Below the pieces are notes generated by a model. It saw only the letters and a program-made list of their open reading frames with translations. It was not told where the DNA came from and did no database searches. The translations under genes were made by a program, and so were the position numbers. 64,000 nt of DNA. It comes from CAITNM01 sp037138055 (GTDB lineage: Bacteria > Pseudomonadota > Alphaproteobacteria > Paracaedibacterales > CAITNM01). The stretch lies in assembly GCA_037138055.1 (NCBI GenBank), contig JBAXJB010000003.1:20483-84482 (forward strand). The letters are read 5' to 3'. Within the stretch, counting starts at the first letter, position 1. Each line of letters opens with the position of its first letter. Below, piece by piece: positions 27,213 through 35,734 of this stretch.

Positions 27213-27486
27213 ACATTTTTATTAAGAAAGCCTATCTCAATTTACAAAATATATCAATCAAATCAGGACTTAGACAGGACTTTAGTGACCAATTCAAAGT
27301 CAGACACGACAAAGCTTCCGATGATACAAGACAGGGAATTTCGTTATATTTAAGAACTTCAATTGGCAAAAAACTTCACAGCACTGGCCCCGTAATTTTA
27401 CGATAGACATACATACAAATGCTGTACAACCAAACACCTATAACTAACCGGCGATTTGTGGCAAGGTATGTCTGTAATAAACGCAT
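27213..27486. other. intergenic region with an open frame lacking a start
   Basis: 274 bases between the exported-protein gene and ksgA. On the plus strand one frame stays open for about 65 codons to a TAG near 27408, with residues such as SGLRQDFSDQF and ISLYLRTSIGKK, but no usable start codon or ribosome site. It may be a gene remnant or chance. The second direct-repeat copy closes the region. Confidence 0.35.
27433..27483 (+). repeat. direct repeat copy 2 (about 51 bp)
   Basis: Second copy of the repeat at 26419-26470, same orientation, about 88% identical by eye. It ends 12 bases before the ksgA ATG at 27496, so it forms the untranslated leader of ksgA. Confidence 0.8.
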
Positions 27487-27495
27487 GTGTTTTCA

Positions 27496-28341
27496 ATGGA
27501 ATTTAAAGACTTAAAAAGCATTTTAGAAAAACACAATCTGTGGGCGAAAAAGTCATTAGGGCAGCATTTCCTAATGGATGAGTCTGTTTGTGAACGAATG
27601 GTGCAAAACCTAAATTTAAAAAGGCAAACCGTTGTTGAAATTGGCCCTGGTCCTGGTAGCCTTACGGATATTTTATTAAAGTCGCAGCCAGATTTTTTGC
27701 TAGCAATAGAAAAAGATCAACGCTTTATTGACATTTTAAAAGAGTTTGAAACCCCTGAAAACACCACTTTCGCAATTGTTCAGGCTGATGCGCTGAATGT
27801 TTGCATTTCAATGCTTTTGAAAGAACATGGAAAATCAGGCCCCTATCATATAGTGGCGAATTTGCCGTACAACGTAGGAACCGAACTCCTTATTCGGTGG
27901 ATTAGTGATATTGAGAATATTACTTCCATTACGGTGATGCTACAACGGGAAGTAGTTGATCGTATGACAGCCCTACCTGGCACCAAAGACTACGGGCGTT
28001 TGGCAATTGTTTTACAGTCGTGTTTTGAAGTGCAGGAATTATTTCAAATTTCTCCTGAGGCTTTTATTCCACCGCCAAAAGTGTGGTCAAGCGTGGCATA
28101 CCTTAAACCGCTCAAAGACGTTCCCGAACCAAATGTAATTAAGACATTGGGCAAATTAACAAACATGGCGTTTTGTTATCGCCGTAAAATGTTGCGTGCC
28201 AGCCTTGGAAAATCATTGCCATTAACTTTGTGGCAGAAATTGTGTGATACTTTAAATATTGATGAAACCAGGCGTCCAGAAGAACTGGATACCCATACAT
28301 TTTTAGCAATGGCACAGATATGCAGCAAGGAACAAATCTAG
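27496..28341 (+). CDS. ksgA: 16S rRNA (adenine1518-N6/adenine1519-N6) dimethyltransferase KsgA
   Basis: 281 aa from the ATG at 27496; a GTG three codons upstream is less likely because the family starts close to this Met. Motifs: KKSLGQHFLMD near the N-terminus, SAM-binding VVEIGPGPGSLT, and the catalytic NLPYNVGT. It dimethylates two adenines at the 3' end of 16S rRNA. It overlaps the aminopeptidase gene by 22 bases. pdxA and surA, frequent neighbours elsewhere, are absent. Confidence 0.96.
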   Translation: MEFKDLKSILEKHNLWAKKSLGQHFLMDESVCERMVQNLNLKRQTVVEIGPGPGSLTDILLKSQPDFLLAIEKDQRFIDILKEFETPENTTFAIVQADALNVCISMLLKEHGKSGPYHIVANLPYNVGTELLIRWISDIENITSITVMLQREVVDRMTALPGTKDYGRLAIVLQSCFEVQELFQISPEAFIPPPKVWSSVAYLKPLKDVPEPNVIKTLGKLTNMAFCYRRKMLRASLGKSLPLTLWQKLCDTLNIDETRRPEELDTHTFLAMAQICSKEQI

Positions 28342-29975
28342 AAAAATTACGGGTGTGGATGGCTGCCAATAAGGTAGAGGCCATTCACGTTCCCCGGGAA
28401 GATATGTTTGGTGGAGAATATGTCGCAGCCTGTGATGAACGCTTAGCCTGGGTCAGTGGTTTCACAGGCAGTGCGGGCTTTGCAATTATCACCCATGATG
28501 CCGCGCATTTATTTGTTGATGGACGCTATACTCTACAAGCAAAAAAGCAAGCACCAGATTTTAAAATTCATGACTTTAATAAAGCAGCTATTGATTCGGT
28601 ATGTAATTCGTTAAGCACTCTGCATTACGACCCCTGGTTAATGTCGGCTCAGCAGCTGCAAAGCTGGCGTGACCGTGCAGATTTAATTGCCCTTAAAGCT
28701 AACCCTATTGATGCGTTGTGGACAAATAGGCCAAAGCCAATTCATAAAGCAGCATTTGATTACCCAGTTATTTATGCGGGAACCACACGGGAAGAAAAAC
28801 GTAAGCTTATTCAAACGCCATGGTTTTTAAGCAATCCTGAATCGGTCTGTTGGTTGCTCAATATCCGCGGGGGCGACCTGCCCTATGTACCCCTGCTTCA
28901 TTGCATGGCGTTAATCACAAGAAATGAAATTACTTTATTTTGCGAACCATCAAAAATTTCAACCGAATTGGCAACATACCTTAATGTTAAAGTTATGCCC
29001 TTTGAACAGATGGTAAATACATTAAAAGCTGTAGATGTTGAAATGTATGCTGACAAACGCACAACACCCTCTGCGTTAAATGACATCTCATTCAATTGGC
29101 AAACGGATCCATGCGAACTGCCAAAAGCAAAAAAGAACCTGACTGAGCAACAGGGCATGCGTAATTGCCATATGCGCGACGCGGTGTCTGTGATTCGTTT
29201 TTGGATGTGGCTAGAAAACCAAAAAGATATTACTGAAATTGACGCGCAAGATTATCTTGAAACCTGCCGCCAGAAAATGGATTCATATCAAGGGGCTAGT
29301 TTCGCGACTATTTCTGGATTTGGTGCCCATGGGGCGATTGTCCATTACCGGGCGGAACCCAATACGAATGTAGCAATTACCCAAGGCATGTACCTGCTTG
29401 ATTCTGGTGGCCAATATCTTGATGGCACAACCGATATTACCCGCACGTTTTCAATAGGTGTACCCACTCAGGAACAGCGTATTCATTATACTTTAGTATT
29501 AAAGGGTCATATTGCCCTGGCTAATGCTAGCTTTCCAATTGGCACAACCGGTGCACAGCTTGATGCGTTAGCCCGTCAACACTTATGGAATAATGGTCTT
29601 GATTACGCCCATGGTACCGGTCATGGAGTGGGAAGCTATTTAAATGTGCACGAAGGTCCACAAGGAATAAGCAAGGTGCGTAACACTGTTCTGGAACCTG
29701 GCATGGTGGTATCAAATGAACCAGGCCTATACCTTGAAAGACAGTACGGCATTCGTATTGAAAATCTGCAAATAGTCAAAGAATCTGCCCATGAAGGATT
29801 CCTATGTTTTGAATCACTCACGCTGGTTCCTTATGACAGTTCGCTAATTGAAAAATCCTTACTTACTCAACCAGAGTTGGGCTGGCTTAAATGTTATTAT
29901 CAAAGCATTTTGACAAATGTTTCGCCAATGTTAAATGACGGTGAAAATAATTGGTTGAAACAGAAAATTTTTTAA
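28320..29975 (+). CDS. Xaa-Pro aminopeptidase (M24 family)
   Basis: 551 aa. Two creatinase-like N-terminal lobes (VSGFTGSAGFA, LFVDGRYTLQAKKQ) precede the M24 catalytic domain. Metal ligands appear in order: Asp in LLDSGGQYLDGTTDITR, His in AHGTGHGVGSYLNVHE, Glu in NEPGLY and Glu in RIENL. It removes the first residue from peptides with Pro in position 2. At 551 aa it is a little shorter than the ~600-aa alphaproteobacterial forms. Its start lies inside the end of ksgA, indicating coupled translation. Confidence 0.92.
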   Translation: MQQGTNLEKLRVWMAANKVEAIHVPREDMFGGEYVAACDERLAWVSGFTGSAGFAIITHDAAHLFVDGRYTLQAKKQAPDFKIHDFNKAAIDSVCNSLSTLHYDPWLMSAQQLQSWRDRADLIALKANPIDALWTNRPKPIHKAAFDYPVIYAGTTREEKRKLIQTPWFLSNPESVCWLLNIRGGDLPYVPLLHCMALITRNEITLFCEPSKISTELATYLNVKVMPFEQMVNTLKAVDVEMYADKRTTPSALNDISFNWQTDPCELPKAKKNLTEQQGMRNCHMRDAVSVIRFWMWLENQKDITEIDAQDYLETCRQKMDSYQGASFATISGFGAHGAIVHYRAEPNTNVAITQGMYLLDSGGQYLDGTTDITRTFSIGVPTQEQRIHYTLVLKGHIALANASFPIGTTGAQLDALARQHLWNNGLDYAHGTGHGVGSYLNVHEGPQGISKVRNTVLEPGMVVSNEPGLYLERQYGIRIENLQIVKESAHEGFLCFESLTLVPYDSSLIEKSLLTQPELGWLKCYYQSILTNVSPMLNDGENNWLKQKIF

Positions 29976-29997
29976 GCAACACAAAGGAAAACTAAAT

Positions 29998-30837
29998 ATG
30001 AAAAATGTCATCAATACGACGTTGCTGTTATTACTTTTTCTCCTATGCTGCCTAGATGCGAAGATGCCTGAAGGTCAAAAAATTAGTGCTAAGGACTTTG
30101 TTCATAAACTCAGCACTTCTCTAGATAAGTCAGAAAAGTTAGATGATCTCGTAAAAGTATATAGGGATAAGCTATACGGTGATGTAGGTTTTACAGATGA
30201 TAAACCTGTAATGAGTTATTTAGCCGTTCATAGCGATATGGAAAAACGAAAATTACCTGTTGAAATTGAAAAGGATTATAAAAAGCGCAAAGAAGTATTT
30301 AAGCATCGCCTTTCCTCAGTATCAACAAAAGGAAAATATGAAACATCAGATGAGCTAGAAATGTTTTATGCAGAGTTTATAAAAAAATTTCTTGCCTACC
30401 ATAGGGATTATTTTAAAAATGAGCTTCTTTTAAAAATAAAAGGTAATAATGACCTTGATCATGTAGATAAAGCAATTTTTTGGATGCTTTTTGCCAGCAC
30501 TAACTTATTTCCCTTTGAAATTCAAGCACTGCACATAGATATACAAATTTTCAAAATTGAAAGCACAAGTGACTTGATTATTCTTTGTGGTGAAAAAGAA
30601 GATACAGGAATTGATTATGTTCCATACTATTACAACTTAGAAACGCAACAAATTTTTAGATGCACATCTGACAAAGGTGAACCTATCACTTTCCTTCCAA
30701 GCTATAACGACAAAAGAGACAGTGTGCTAATGAACTGGAATGACCTAATACTTACATGCAATTACCAGGGTCACACTAGCGAATACACGTTTAGTATCGG
30801 TAAAAAAACTTGGTCAAAAAATAACGAAACTAAATAG
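29998..30837 (+). CDS. exported protein of unknown function
   Basis: 279 aa. The signal peptide is NTTLLLLLFLLCCLDA-KMPEG; the cysteine pair lacks a good lipobox. AAAGGA precedes the ATG by about 9 bases. The mature part begins with Lys/Asp-rich helices (residues 35-150) followed by a beta-rich C-terminal half (FKIESTSDLIILCGEK, YYNLETQQIFRC). No recognised family. It follows the aminopeptidase by 22 bases and ends at a weak hairpin. Confidence 0.65.
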   Translation: MKNVINTTLLLLLFLLCCLDAKMPEGQKISAKDFVHKLSTSLDKSEKLDDLVKVYRDKLYGDVGFTDDKPVMSYLAVHSDMEKRKLPVEIEKDYKKRKEVFKHRLSSVSTKGKYETSDELEMFYAEFIKKFLAYHRDYFKNELLLKIKGNNDLDHVDKAIFWMLFASTNLFPFEIQALHIDIQIFKIESTSDLIILCGEKEDTGIDYVPYYYNLETQQIFRCTSDKGEPITFLPSYNDKRDSVLMNWNDLILTCNYQGHTSEYTFSIGKKTWSKNNETK

Positions 30838-30840
30838 ATC

Positions 30841-30860
30841 AAAATGAATGAATCATTTTT
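30841..30860 (+). terminator. weak intrinsic terminator-like hairpin
   Basis: AAAATGA and TCATTTT arms of 7 bp with a 5-base loop, running into a T-run, directly after the exported-protein stop and before dksA. The stem is all weak pairs but two, so efficiency is uncertain. Confidence 0.45.
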
Positions 30861-30943
30861 TTCATTTTTTTTCAAATTCCCTATTGTGAAAGTTTTAAAA
30901 GTTTTGTGTACTATATGAAGGCGTCTTTTAATTTGGATTGTTG

Positions 30944-31354
30944 ATGAACCAAGAAATAAATGGTTACTTACCTGAAGATAACGAAACTTTCATGAACCCT
31001 AAACAGCTAGAGTACTTTAAAACCAAGCTCATTAGCTGGCGTGACCAAATATTAAAAGACTGTTCTGAAACTATTACTGATTTGCAAGATAACCAAGTTG
31101 AAGCAGACGTTATTGATGCAGCAGCAAAAGAAGCGGACTATAAGCTAACTTTACGAGCTAGAAATCGTGATTTTAAGCTCCTTAAAAAAATAGACGAGGC
31201 CCTAAGCCGCATTGATAATGGAACTTATGGTTACTGCGAAGAAACCGGAGAACCAATTGGTGTAAAAAGACTAGAAGCTCGACCCATTGCCACCCTTGGC
31301 ATTGAAGCACAAGAGCGTCATGAGCGTGAAGAACGCACTCATCGCGACGTTTAG
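30944..31354 (+). CDS. dksA: RNA polymerase-binding transcription factor DksA
   Basis: 136 aa from the ATG at 30944; two TTG codons just upstream are unlikely starts. It has the coiled coil with the functional acidic tip (DVIDAAAKEADYKL) and the C-terminal globular part GTYGYCEETGEPI, KRLEARPIATL, QERHEREER. Only one Cys of the C4 zinc-finger is kept, as in many alphaproteobacterial DksA proteins. It binds in the secondary channel of RNA polymerase and works with ppGpp in the stringent response. Confidence 0.95.
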   Translation: MNQEINGYLPEDNETFMNPKQLEYFKTKLISWRDQILKDCSETITDLQDNQVEADVIDAAAKEADYKLTLRARNRDFKLLKKIDEALSRIDNGTYGYCEETGEPIGVKRLEARPIATLGIEAQERHEREERTHRDV

Positions 31355-31448
31355 GTTAGCTTTTAATTACACAGTATCTTGACGAAACAGCTCTATTTTG
31401 AGATAATTAGTAGCTGAAATTCTAATATTATTAATGTAGGAGGGGTTA

Positions 31449-32711
31449 TTGCTGGATTTACATCTACATTATAAACGTTTAGGGACAGCCTTAGCTTTGG
31501 TTATGGTCCTTTTTGGGTCAACTCGCGCTTTTAAACATTATCATTCAGCAGAACAAATTCCATCAGAGCTAACAGCAAACCCTACAACCCCCGTTGCACC
31601 AATCATAGAAGAAACCACGCTTACCCTTGCAAGCGGTGGTAGCGTACAAAAACTTTTAACCGGTTTTGGTGTTAATAAAGAGTCTGCACTTCAAATAGCA
31701 AATGCTTTTGCGCAATTCGTACCTCATAATAAATTAAAGTCAGGCCAAGATTTTAATGTTCGTTACAAACGTTCTGAACAAGGTGTGGAAATTGAATCAT
31801 TCCATTCACAATCTTCAATTGATCAAAAAATTATCATCACAAAGGCAGATGGAAATTACATCAGCAAAGCTGAGAAAATTCACTTAACACCCGTTGTGCA
31901 TGTTTTTGAAGGCAATGTTCATTCTAGTTTTTACAGCGCTGCTATGAAAGCTGGCGTACCCACAAAGCTAGTTCAAGAAGCCGTTGATGTTTTAAGTTAT
32001 GTTGTAAACTTCCAGCATGGCATACAACCTGGCGCTTCCTTTAAAATTTTGTGTAATGCGTTACGCAATGATAAAGGTGATATCGTAAAAATTGAACAAT
32101 TGCGTTTTGTTTCATTAAAAACAGGACAACAAGATCATAAGCTTTTCGCTTTTACAGAAAATGGTAAAGTGCGTTTTTTCAATGAAAAAGGTGAAAGCGT
32201 TGTGCGCTCTCTTTTGCAAACTCCATTAAATGCCACAAAACTATGTGTGACTTCAGGCTTCGGCATGAGACGCCACCCAATTCTTGGCTATAATAAACAA
32301 CACAAAGGCGTAGACTTTGGTGCACCAAGCGGCACACCAGTTCTAGCAGCTGGTGAGGGACGTGTCATTGCTTGCGGGTGGAGTGGTGGTTATGGTAATC
32401 GCGTGCATATTCGACATAGTGGTGGTTATGAAACTGTTTATGGTCACTTAAAGTATATAAATAAAAATATTAGACCTGGAGCTGTAGTTTCTCAACGCCA
32501 AGTATTAGGCGGAGTTGGTATGACAGGATCTGCCACAGCACCTCACTTACATTTTGAAGTTATTTTAAATAAGCACCATATTAACCCCATGAAGGTACAA
32601 GCGTTACCATCCTTAAAGCTTACAGGGGGATCATTGAAAAAATTTGAAACTGTAAAATCAGCTACTCAAAAAGAAATGGTAGACTTCATACAAACCAAAG
32701 CAGTTGCTTAA
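31449..32711 (+). CDS. M23-family cell-wall endopeptidase
   Basis: 420 aa. The TTG start at 31449 is supported by an AGGAGG site five bases upstream. An N-terminal membrane segment (about 9-22), a LysM/OapA-like region (GGSVQKLLTGFGV, SGQDFNVRYKR) and a second beta-domain precede the peptidase, which has the zinc ligands H and D in HKGVDFG and the catalytic H-x-H in PHLHFE. Similar to MepM/NlpD-type DD-endopeptidases that cut peptidoglycan cross-links in the periplasm. All zinc ligands are present, so it should be active. Confidence 0.92.
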   Translation: MLDLHLHYKRLGTALALVMVLFGSTRAFKHYHSAEQIPSELTANPTTPVAPIIEETTLTLASGGSVQKLLTGFGVNKESALQIANAFAQFVPHNKLKSGQDFNVRYKRSEQGVEIESFHSQSSIDQKIIITKADGNYISKAEKIHLTPVVHVFEGNVHSSFYSAAMKAGVPTKLVQEAVDVLSYVVNFQHGIQPGASFKILCNALRNDKGDIVKIEQLRFVSLKTGQQDHKLFAFTENGKVRFFNEKGESVVRSLLQTPLNATKLCVTSGFGMRRHPILGYNKQHKGVDFGAPSGTPVLAAGEGRVIACGWSGGYGNRVHIRHSGGYETVYGHLKYINKNIRPGAVVSQRQVLGGVGMTGSATAPHLHFEVILNKHHINPMKVQALPSLKLTGGSLKKFETVKSATQKEMVDFIQTKAVA

Positions 32712-32787
32712 TTATACTTTTCTGACTTGAGTTTTCACTAAAGAACACCTATATACCTACTGGTGCTGGTATTTTAATTAGGTTGGT

Positions 32788-32922
32788 ATGTTTAGAAAAT
32801 GGTCTTTTGTGATTTTAGGAATTTTGCATATGGGAACTGGTGTATACCTCAGCCTTGAAATACACACATGGAACATGAATAGATTCTATCGACAGCTAAA
32901 TCAAGGTCGTGAAAAAATTTAA
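32788..32922 (+). CDS. possible 44-aa small membrane protein
   Basis: A short ORF beginning MFRKWSFVILGILHMGTG with one hydrophobic helix (residues 5-22), then an amphipathic tail ending QLNQGREKI. An AGG is the only ribosome-site hint upstream. It fits between the M23 peptidase and the convergent dnaB gene. No homologue is recognised; it may not be a real gene. Confidence 0.4.
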   Translation: MFRKWSFVILGILHMGTGVYLSLEIHTWNMNRFYRQLNQGREKI

Positions 32923-32936
32923 ACGAAAATTCTCAA

Positions 32937-34364
32937 CTACTGCAAATTTCCAAATTTTGTAAATTTACCATCAAAAAATAGCTTCACAGTTCCAACTGGG
33001 CCATGACGTTGTTTTGCAATAATGATTTCTGCTTGGTTCTGCACTTTAGACATGCGTTGCTGCCATTCAAGGTGTTTATCAGTACCAATGGGAGGTTCCT
33101 TACGAGCTTCGTAGTATTCATCACGATAAATAAACATCACTACGTCGGCATCTTGCTCGATTGACCCAGATTCACGCAGGTCAGCAAGCTGAGGACGCTT
33201 ATCTTCACGTTGTTCTACCGCACGAGACAGCTGAGACATCGCAATAACAGGAACGTTTAGTTCCTTAGCCAAAGCTTTCAATCCTCGAGATATGTCAGAG
33301 ATCTCCTGCACACGGCTATCTCCGCTTTTGTTTTTTCCTGAGCCTTCCAGCAGCTGTAGGTAGTCCACAACAATCAACCCAATACCGTGCTGACGTTGTA
33401 AACGACGTGCACGGTTACGAAGTGCTGTTACCGTTAACGCTGGAGTATCATCAATGAATAGCCCCAAGTTTTCAATTAATCGGCTGGCTGAAACCAAGCC
33501 TGGAAAATCCTCAGCTTTAATGTCTCCACGACGAATTCGATCTGATGATATTTTTGATTGTGTTGCAAGAATACGGGTAGCCAATTGCTCGGCTGACATT
33601 TCTAATGAAAAGAAAACAGCATTTGCCCCTTCCTTAGGGTTTTCCATAAAGGCTTTTGCTGCATTAAAAGCAATGTTTGTTCCTAAAACGGTTTTTCCCA
33701 TTGAAGGACGCCCTGCAACAATCAGTAAATCTGATGGGTGCAAACCACCCAGCCATTTATCAATATCAGTTAAACCTGTTGTCACACCAACAATTGAACT
33801 GTCTCGACGGTAAGCAATTTCAGCCATTTTAACAGCTTCGGTTAGTGCTGTTTTAAAGGACACAGCCCCACGAGTTGTGTCTCCACTGCTTGCAAGATCA
33901 TAAAGTTGCTTTTCAGCACCTTCAATTTTTTCCATTGCAGTATCTTCAGATTTCACATCATGAGCGTCACGAATTATTGTATCGCCAATAGATGAAAGGC
34001 TACGTCGAAGGTAAAACTCATGAATCATCTGACCATAGTCACGCACGCTAACCGTGCTAGAAACACCAGAAACCAAATCAACCAGGTACCCTACTCCACC
34101 TGCTTCTTGTATTAAGGGGTCGCCTTCTAATAACGGCTTAAGAGTGATAGGATCCGCCACTTGTGAACGTTCAATTAAGCGAGCTATCACTTCATAAATA
34201 TTTTTATGCAAAGGGTGAGAAAAATGCTCAGGCTTTAGAAACTCTGTAATAACTTCAAATGCTTGATTATTAAGCATTAAAGCACCAAGCAACGATTGTT
34301 CAGCCTCTAAATTATGAAGGGCTTGAACTTGCTGCTGTTTATCAAAGGCTAAAACTTGAGCCAT
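32937..34364 (-). CDS. dnaB: replicative DNA helicase DnaB
   Basis: 475 aa, usual size. The N-terminal domain is ALHNLEAEQSLLGALMLN. The RecA-like helicase domain has Walker A GRPSMGKTVLG, Walker B-like IVVDYLQLLEG and MSQLSRAVEQREDKRP. A hexameric 5'-3' helicase at the replication fork. No intein or insertion. It appears monocistronic. Confidence 0.97.
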   Translation of the reverse strand: MAQVLAFDKQQQVQALHNLEAEQSLLGALMLNNQAFEVITEFLKPEHFSHPLHKNIYEVIARLIERSQVADPITLKPLLEGDPLIQEAGGVGYLVDLVSGVSSTVSVRDYGQMIHEFYLRRSLSSIGDTIIRDAHDVKSEDTAMEKIEGAEKQLYDLASSGDTTRGAVSFKTALTEAVKMAEIAYRRDSSIVGVTTGLTDIDKWLGGLHPSDLLIVAGRPSMGKTVLGTNIAFNAAKAFMENPKEGANAVFFSLEMSAEQLATRILATQSKISSDRIRRGDIKAEDFPGLVSASRLIENLGLFIDDTPALTVTALRNRARRLQRQHGIGLIVVDYLQLLEGSGKNKSGDSRVQEISDISRGLKALAKELNVPVIAMSQLSRAVEQREDKRPQLADLRESGSIEQDADVVMFIYRDEYYEARKEPPIGTDKHLEWQQRMSKVQNQAEIIIAKQRHGPVGTVKLFFDGKFTKFGNLQ

Positions 34365-34465
34365 AAATAGATTCTCCTGTTGATTTTTAAAGTACCACAG
34401 AGACGTTTCTTTACCAACTATTAATACTATTTTTATATACTAAAAAAAATATAGTTTTTCATTTT

Positions 34466-35671
34466 ATGCGTTTTTTCATTGTTTTCTATTTGGCAATACA
34501 CAGTGTGTGGGCAAGTCATTATGGAACTGGCTACTCATCTAGCGGACACTATTCTCAAAGTAGCTATTCAAGCAATAATTACTCTAATAATAACTCCAGC
34601 ACAGGCATGTCATTAAATCTTCCTCGGATTGATATACGTATTGAAAAATTCATATCAACCCCCAGAGAAATGGAACGTAGAGAAAAAGAAAACGGTACCG
34701 AAGAAGAAATTGAAATAGATTGGTATAAGCGAGATAAAGACGGAGAACTTGTAAAAGGAAAAAATTTCCAAAATCATGTTCTTAAAATTTTGATAGAAGA
34801 ACTTACGGAGCGCTTTAGTAAATCAGAAACCAATCGTTCTGAAAGTGTTGAAAGTATTCTTTTGTACCTGAATCAATTTATTGGAGAAAGGTTTATTCCT
34901 GTTGCTTACCAACCCGCTATAAAAAAGATTTTTAACCGAGCACAAGATCTACAAAATAAACCAGCACTACAAGTTACTAATATAGTTTTTAAGGAACTGA
35001 CGGAAGCTGCGCAAAAAGCCTTTCGTGCAGGAAAGCGTGTTCAAGCTAGTGGAATAGAACGTTCTCAGTCAGTTAGGGACACTATGCAAGCTGATCCGTT
35101 ACTTGTAGAACTTTTATTTATGCAACTAGTTTGGGACGCACAAAAAAGGAACAGCACACGTCAAGAGCTTTTAAATACCATTGAAAAAAGCATGGTGAAA
35201 ATGGAACAACTATTTGGCAGTGACCCCGCTTATACAATAGTTGGAACATTTTCCAGTCTACGTGCGACATTATTAGAAAAAGCTCAACAAGAATCACCCT
35301 TTCCTGCTTTACTGAAGTATGTTATTGGAATGGTGACAGAAGGAAAAAAAGAACTGGAAGAAGAACATGAGCAGCTGTTGGCTAACCAAGACCAAGATGA
35401 TTGGGAAGAAATAATCAAAGAAAAAGCAGAACCTGCTGTTTCAGTTTGGATAAAAAAAGAAGTTGCTCCTAAAAAAAGTGAAGAAGAAGAACAAAAAGAA
35501 TTAAAGAAAAAAAACAAAAAGAAAAAGAAATTAGTAGAAAAAGAACAGCTAGAGAATATAAAAGAAAACGCTGTTGATTCAGTAAAAAATAAAGGTATTA
35601 AGATTGCACAAGATAAATTTTCTAGCTTAATAGGAGATGTATTTGGCTCACTTGGTTCAATTGGTGGGTAA
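34466..35671 (+). CDS. exported protein of unknown function with a Ser/Tyr/Asn-rich start and a Lys-rich tail
   Basis: 401 aa. The signal peptide is MRFFIVFYLAIHSVWA-SHYG. A low-complexity stretch rich in S, Y and N (about residues 18-47) leads to a helical domain (residues ~90-300). The C-terminal part has alternating acid and Lys runs (about 340-370) and ends in a Gly-rich hydrophobic segment (SLIGDVFGSLGSIGG). No family recognised. It is convergent with lon 63 bases away. Its layout is compatible with a secreted scaffold or host-targeted protein, which is a guess. Confidence 0.65.
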   Translation: MRFFIVFYLAIHSVWASHYGTGYSSSGHYSQSSYSSNNYSNNNSSTGMSLNLPRIDIRIEKFISTPREMERREKENGTEEEIEIDWYKRDKDGELVKGKNFQNHVLKILIEELTERFSKSETNRSESVESILLYLNQFIGERFIPVAYQPAIKKIFNRAQDLQNKPALQVTNIVFKELTEAAQKAFRAGKRVQASGIERSQSVRDTMQADPLLVELLFMQLVWDAQKRNSTRQELLNTIEKSMVKMEQLFGSDPAYTIVGTFSSLRATLLEKAQQESPFPALLKYVIGMVTEGKKELEEEHEQLLANQDQDDWEEIIKEKAEPAVSVWIKKEVAPKKSEEEEQKELKKKNKKKKKLVEKEQLENIKENAVDSVKNKGIKIAQDKFSSLIGDVFGSLGSIGG

Positions 35672-35734
35672 ATTTCAAAAGTGGCATTTGCTGGATTTCC
35701 ACTGAAAATCACATTAAACACCACGTTTCTTAAT

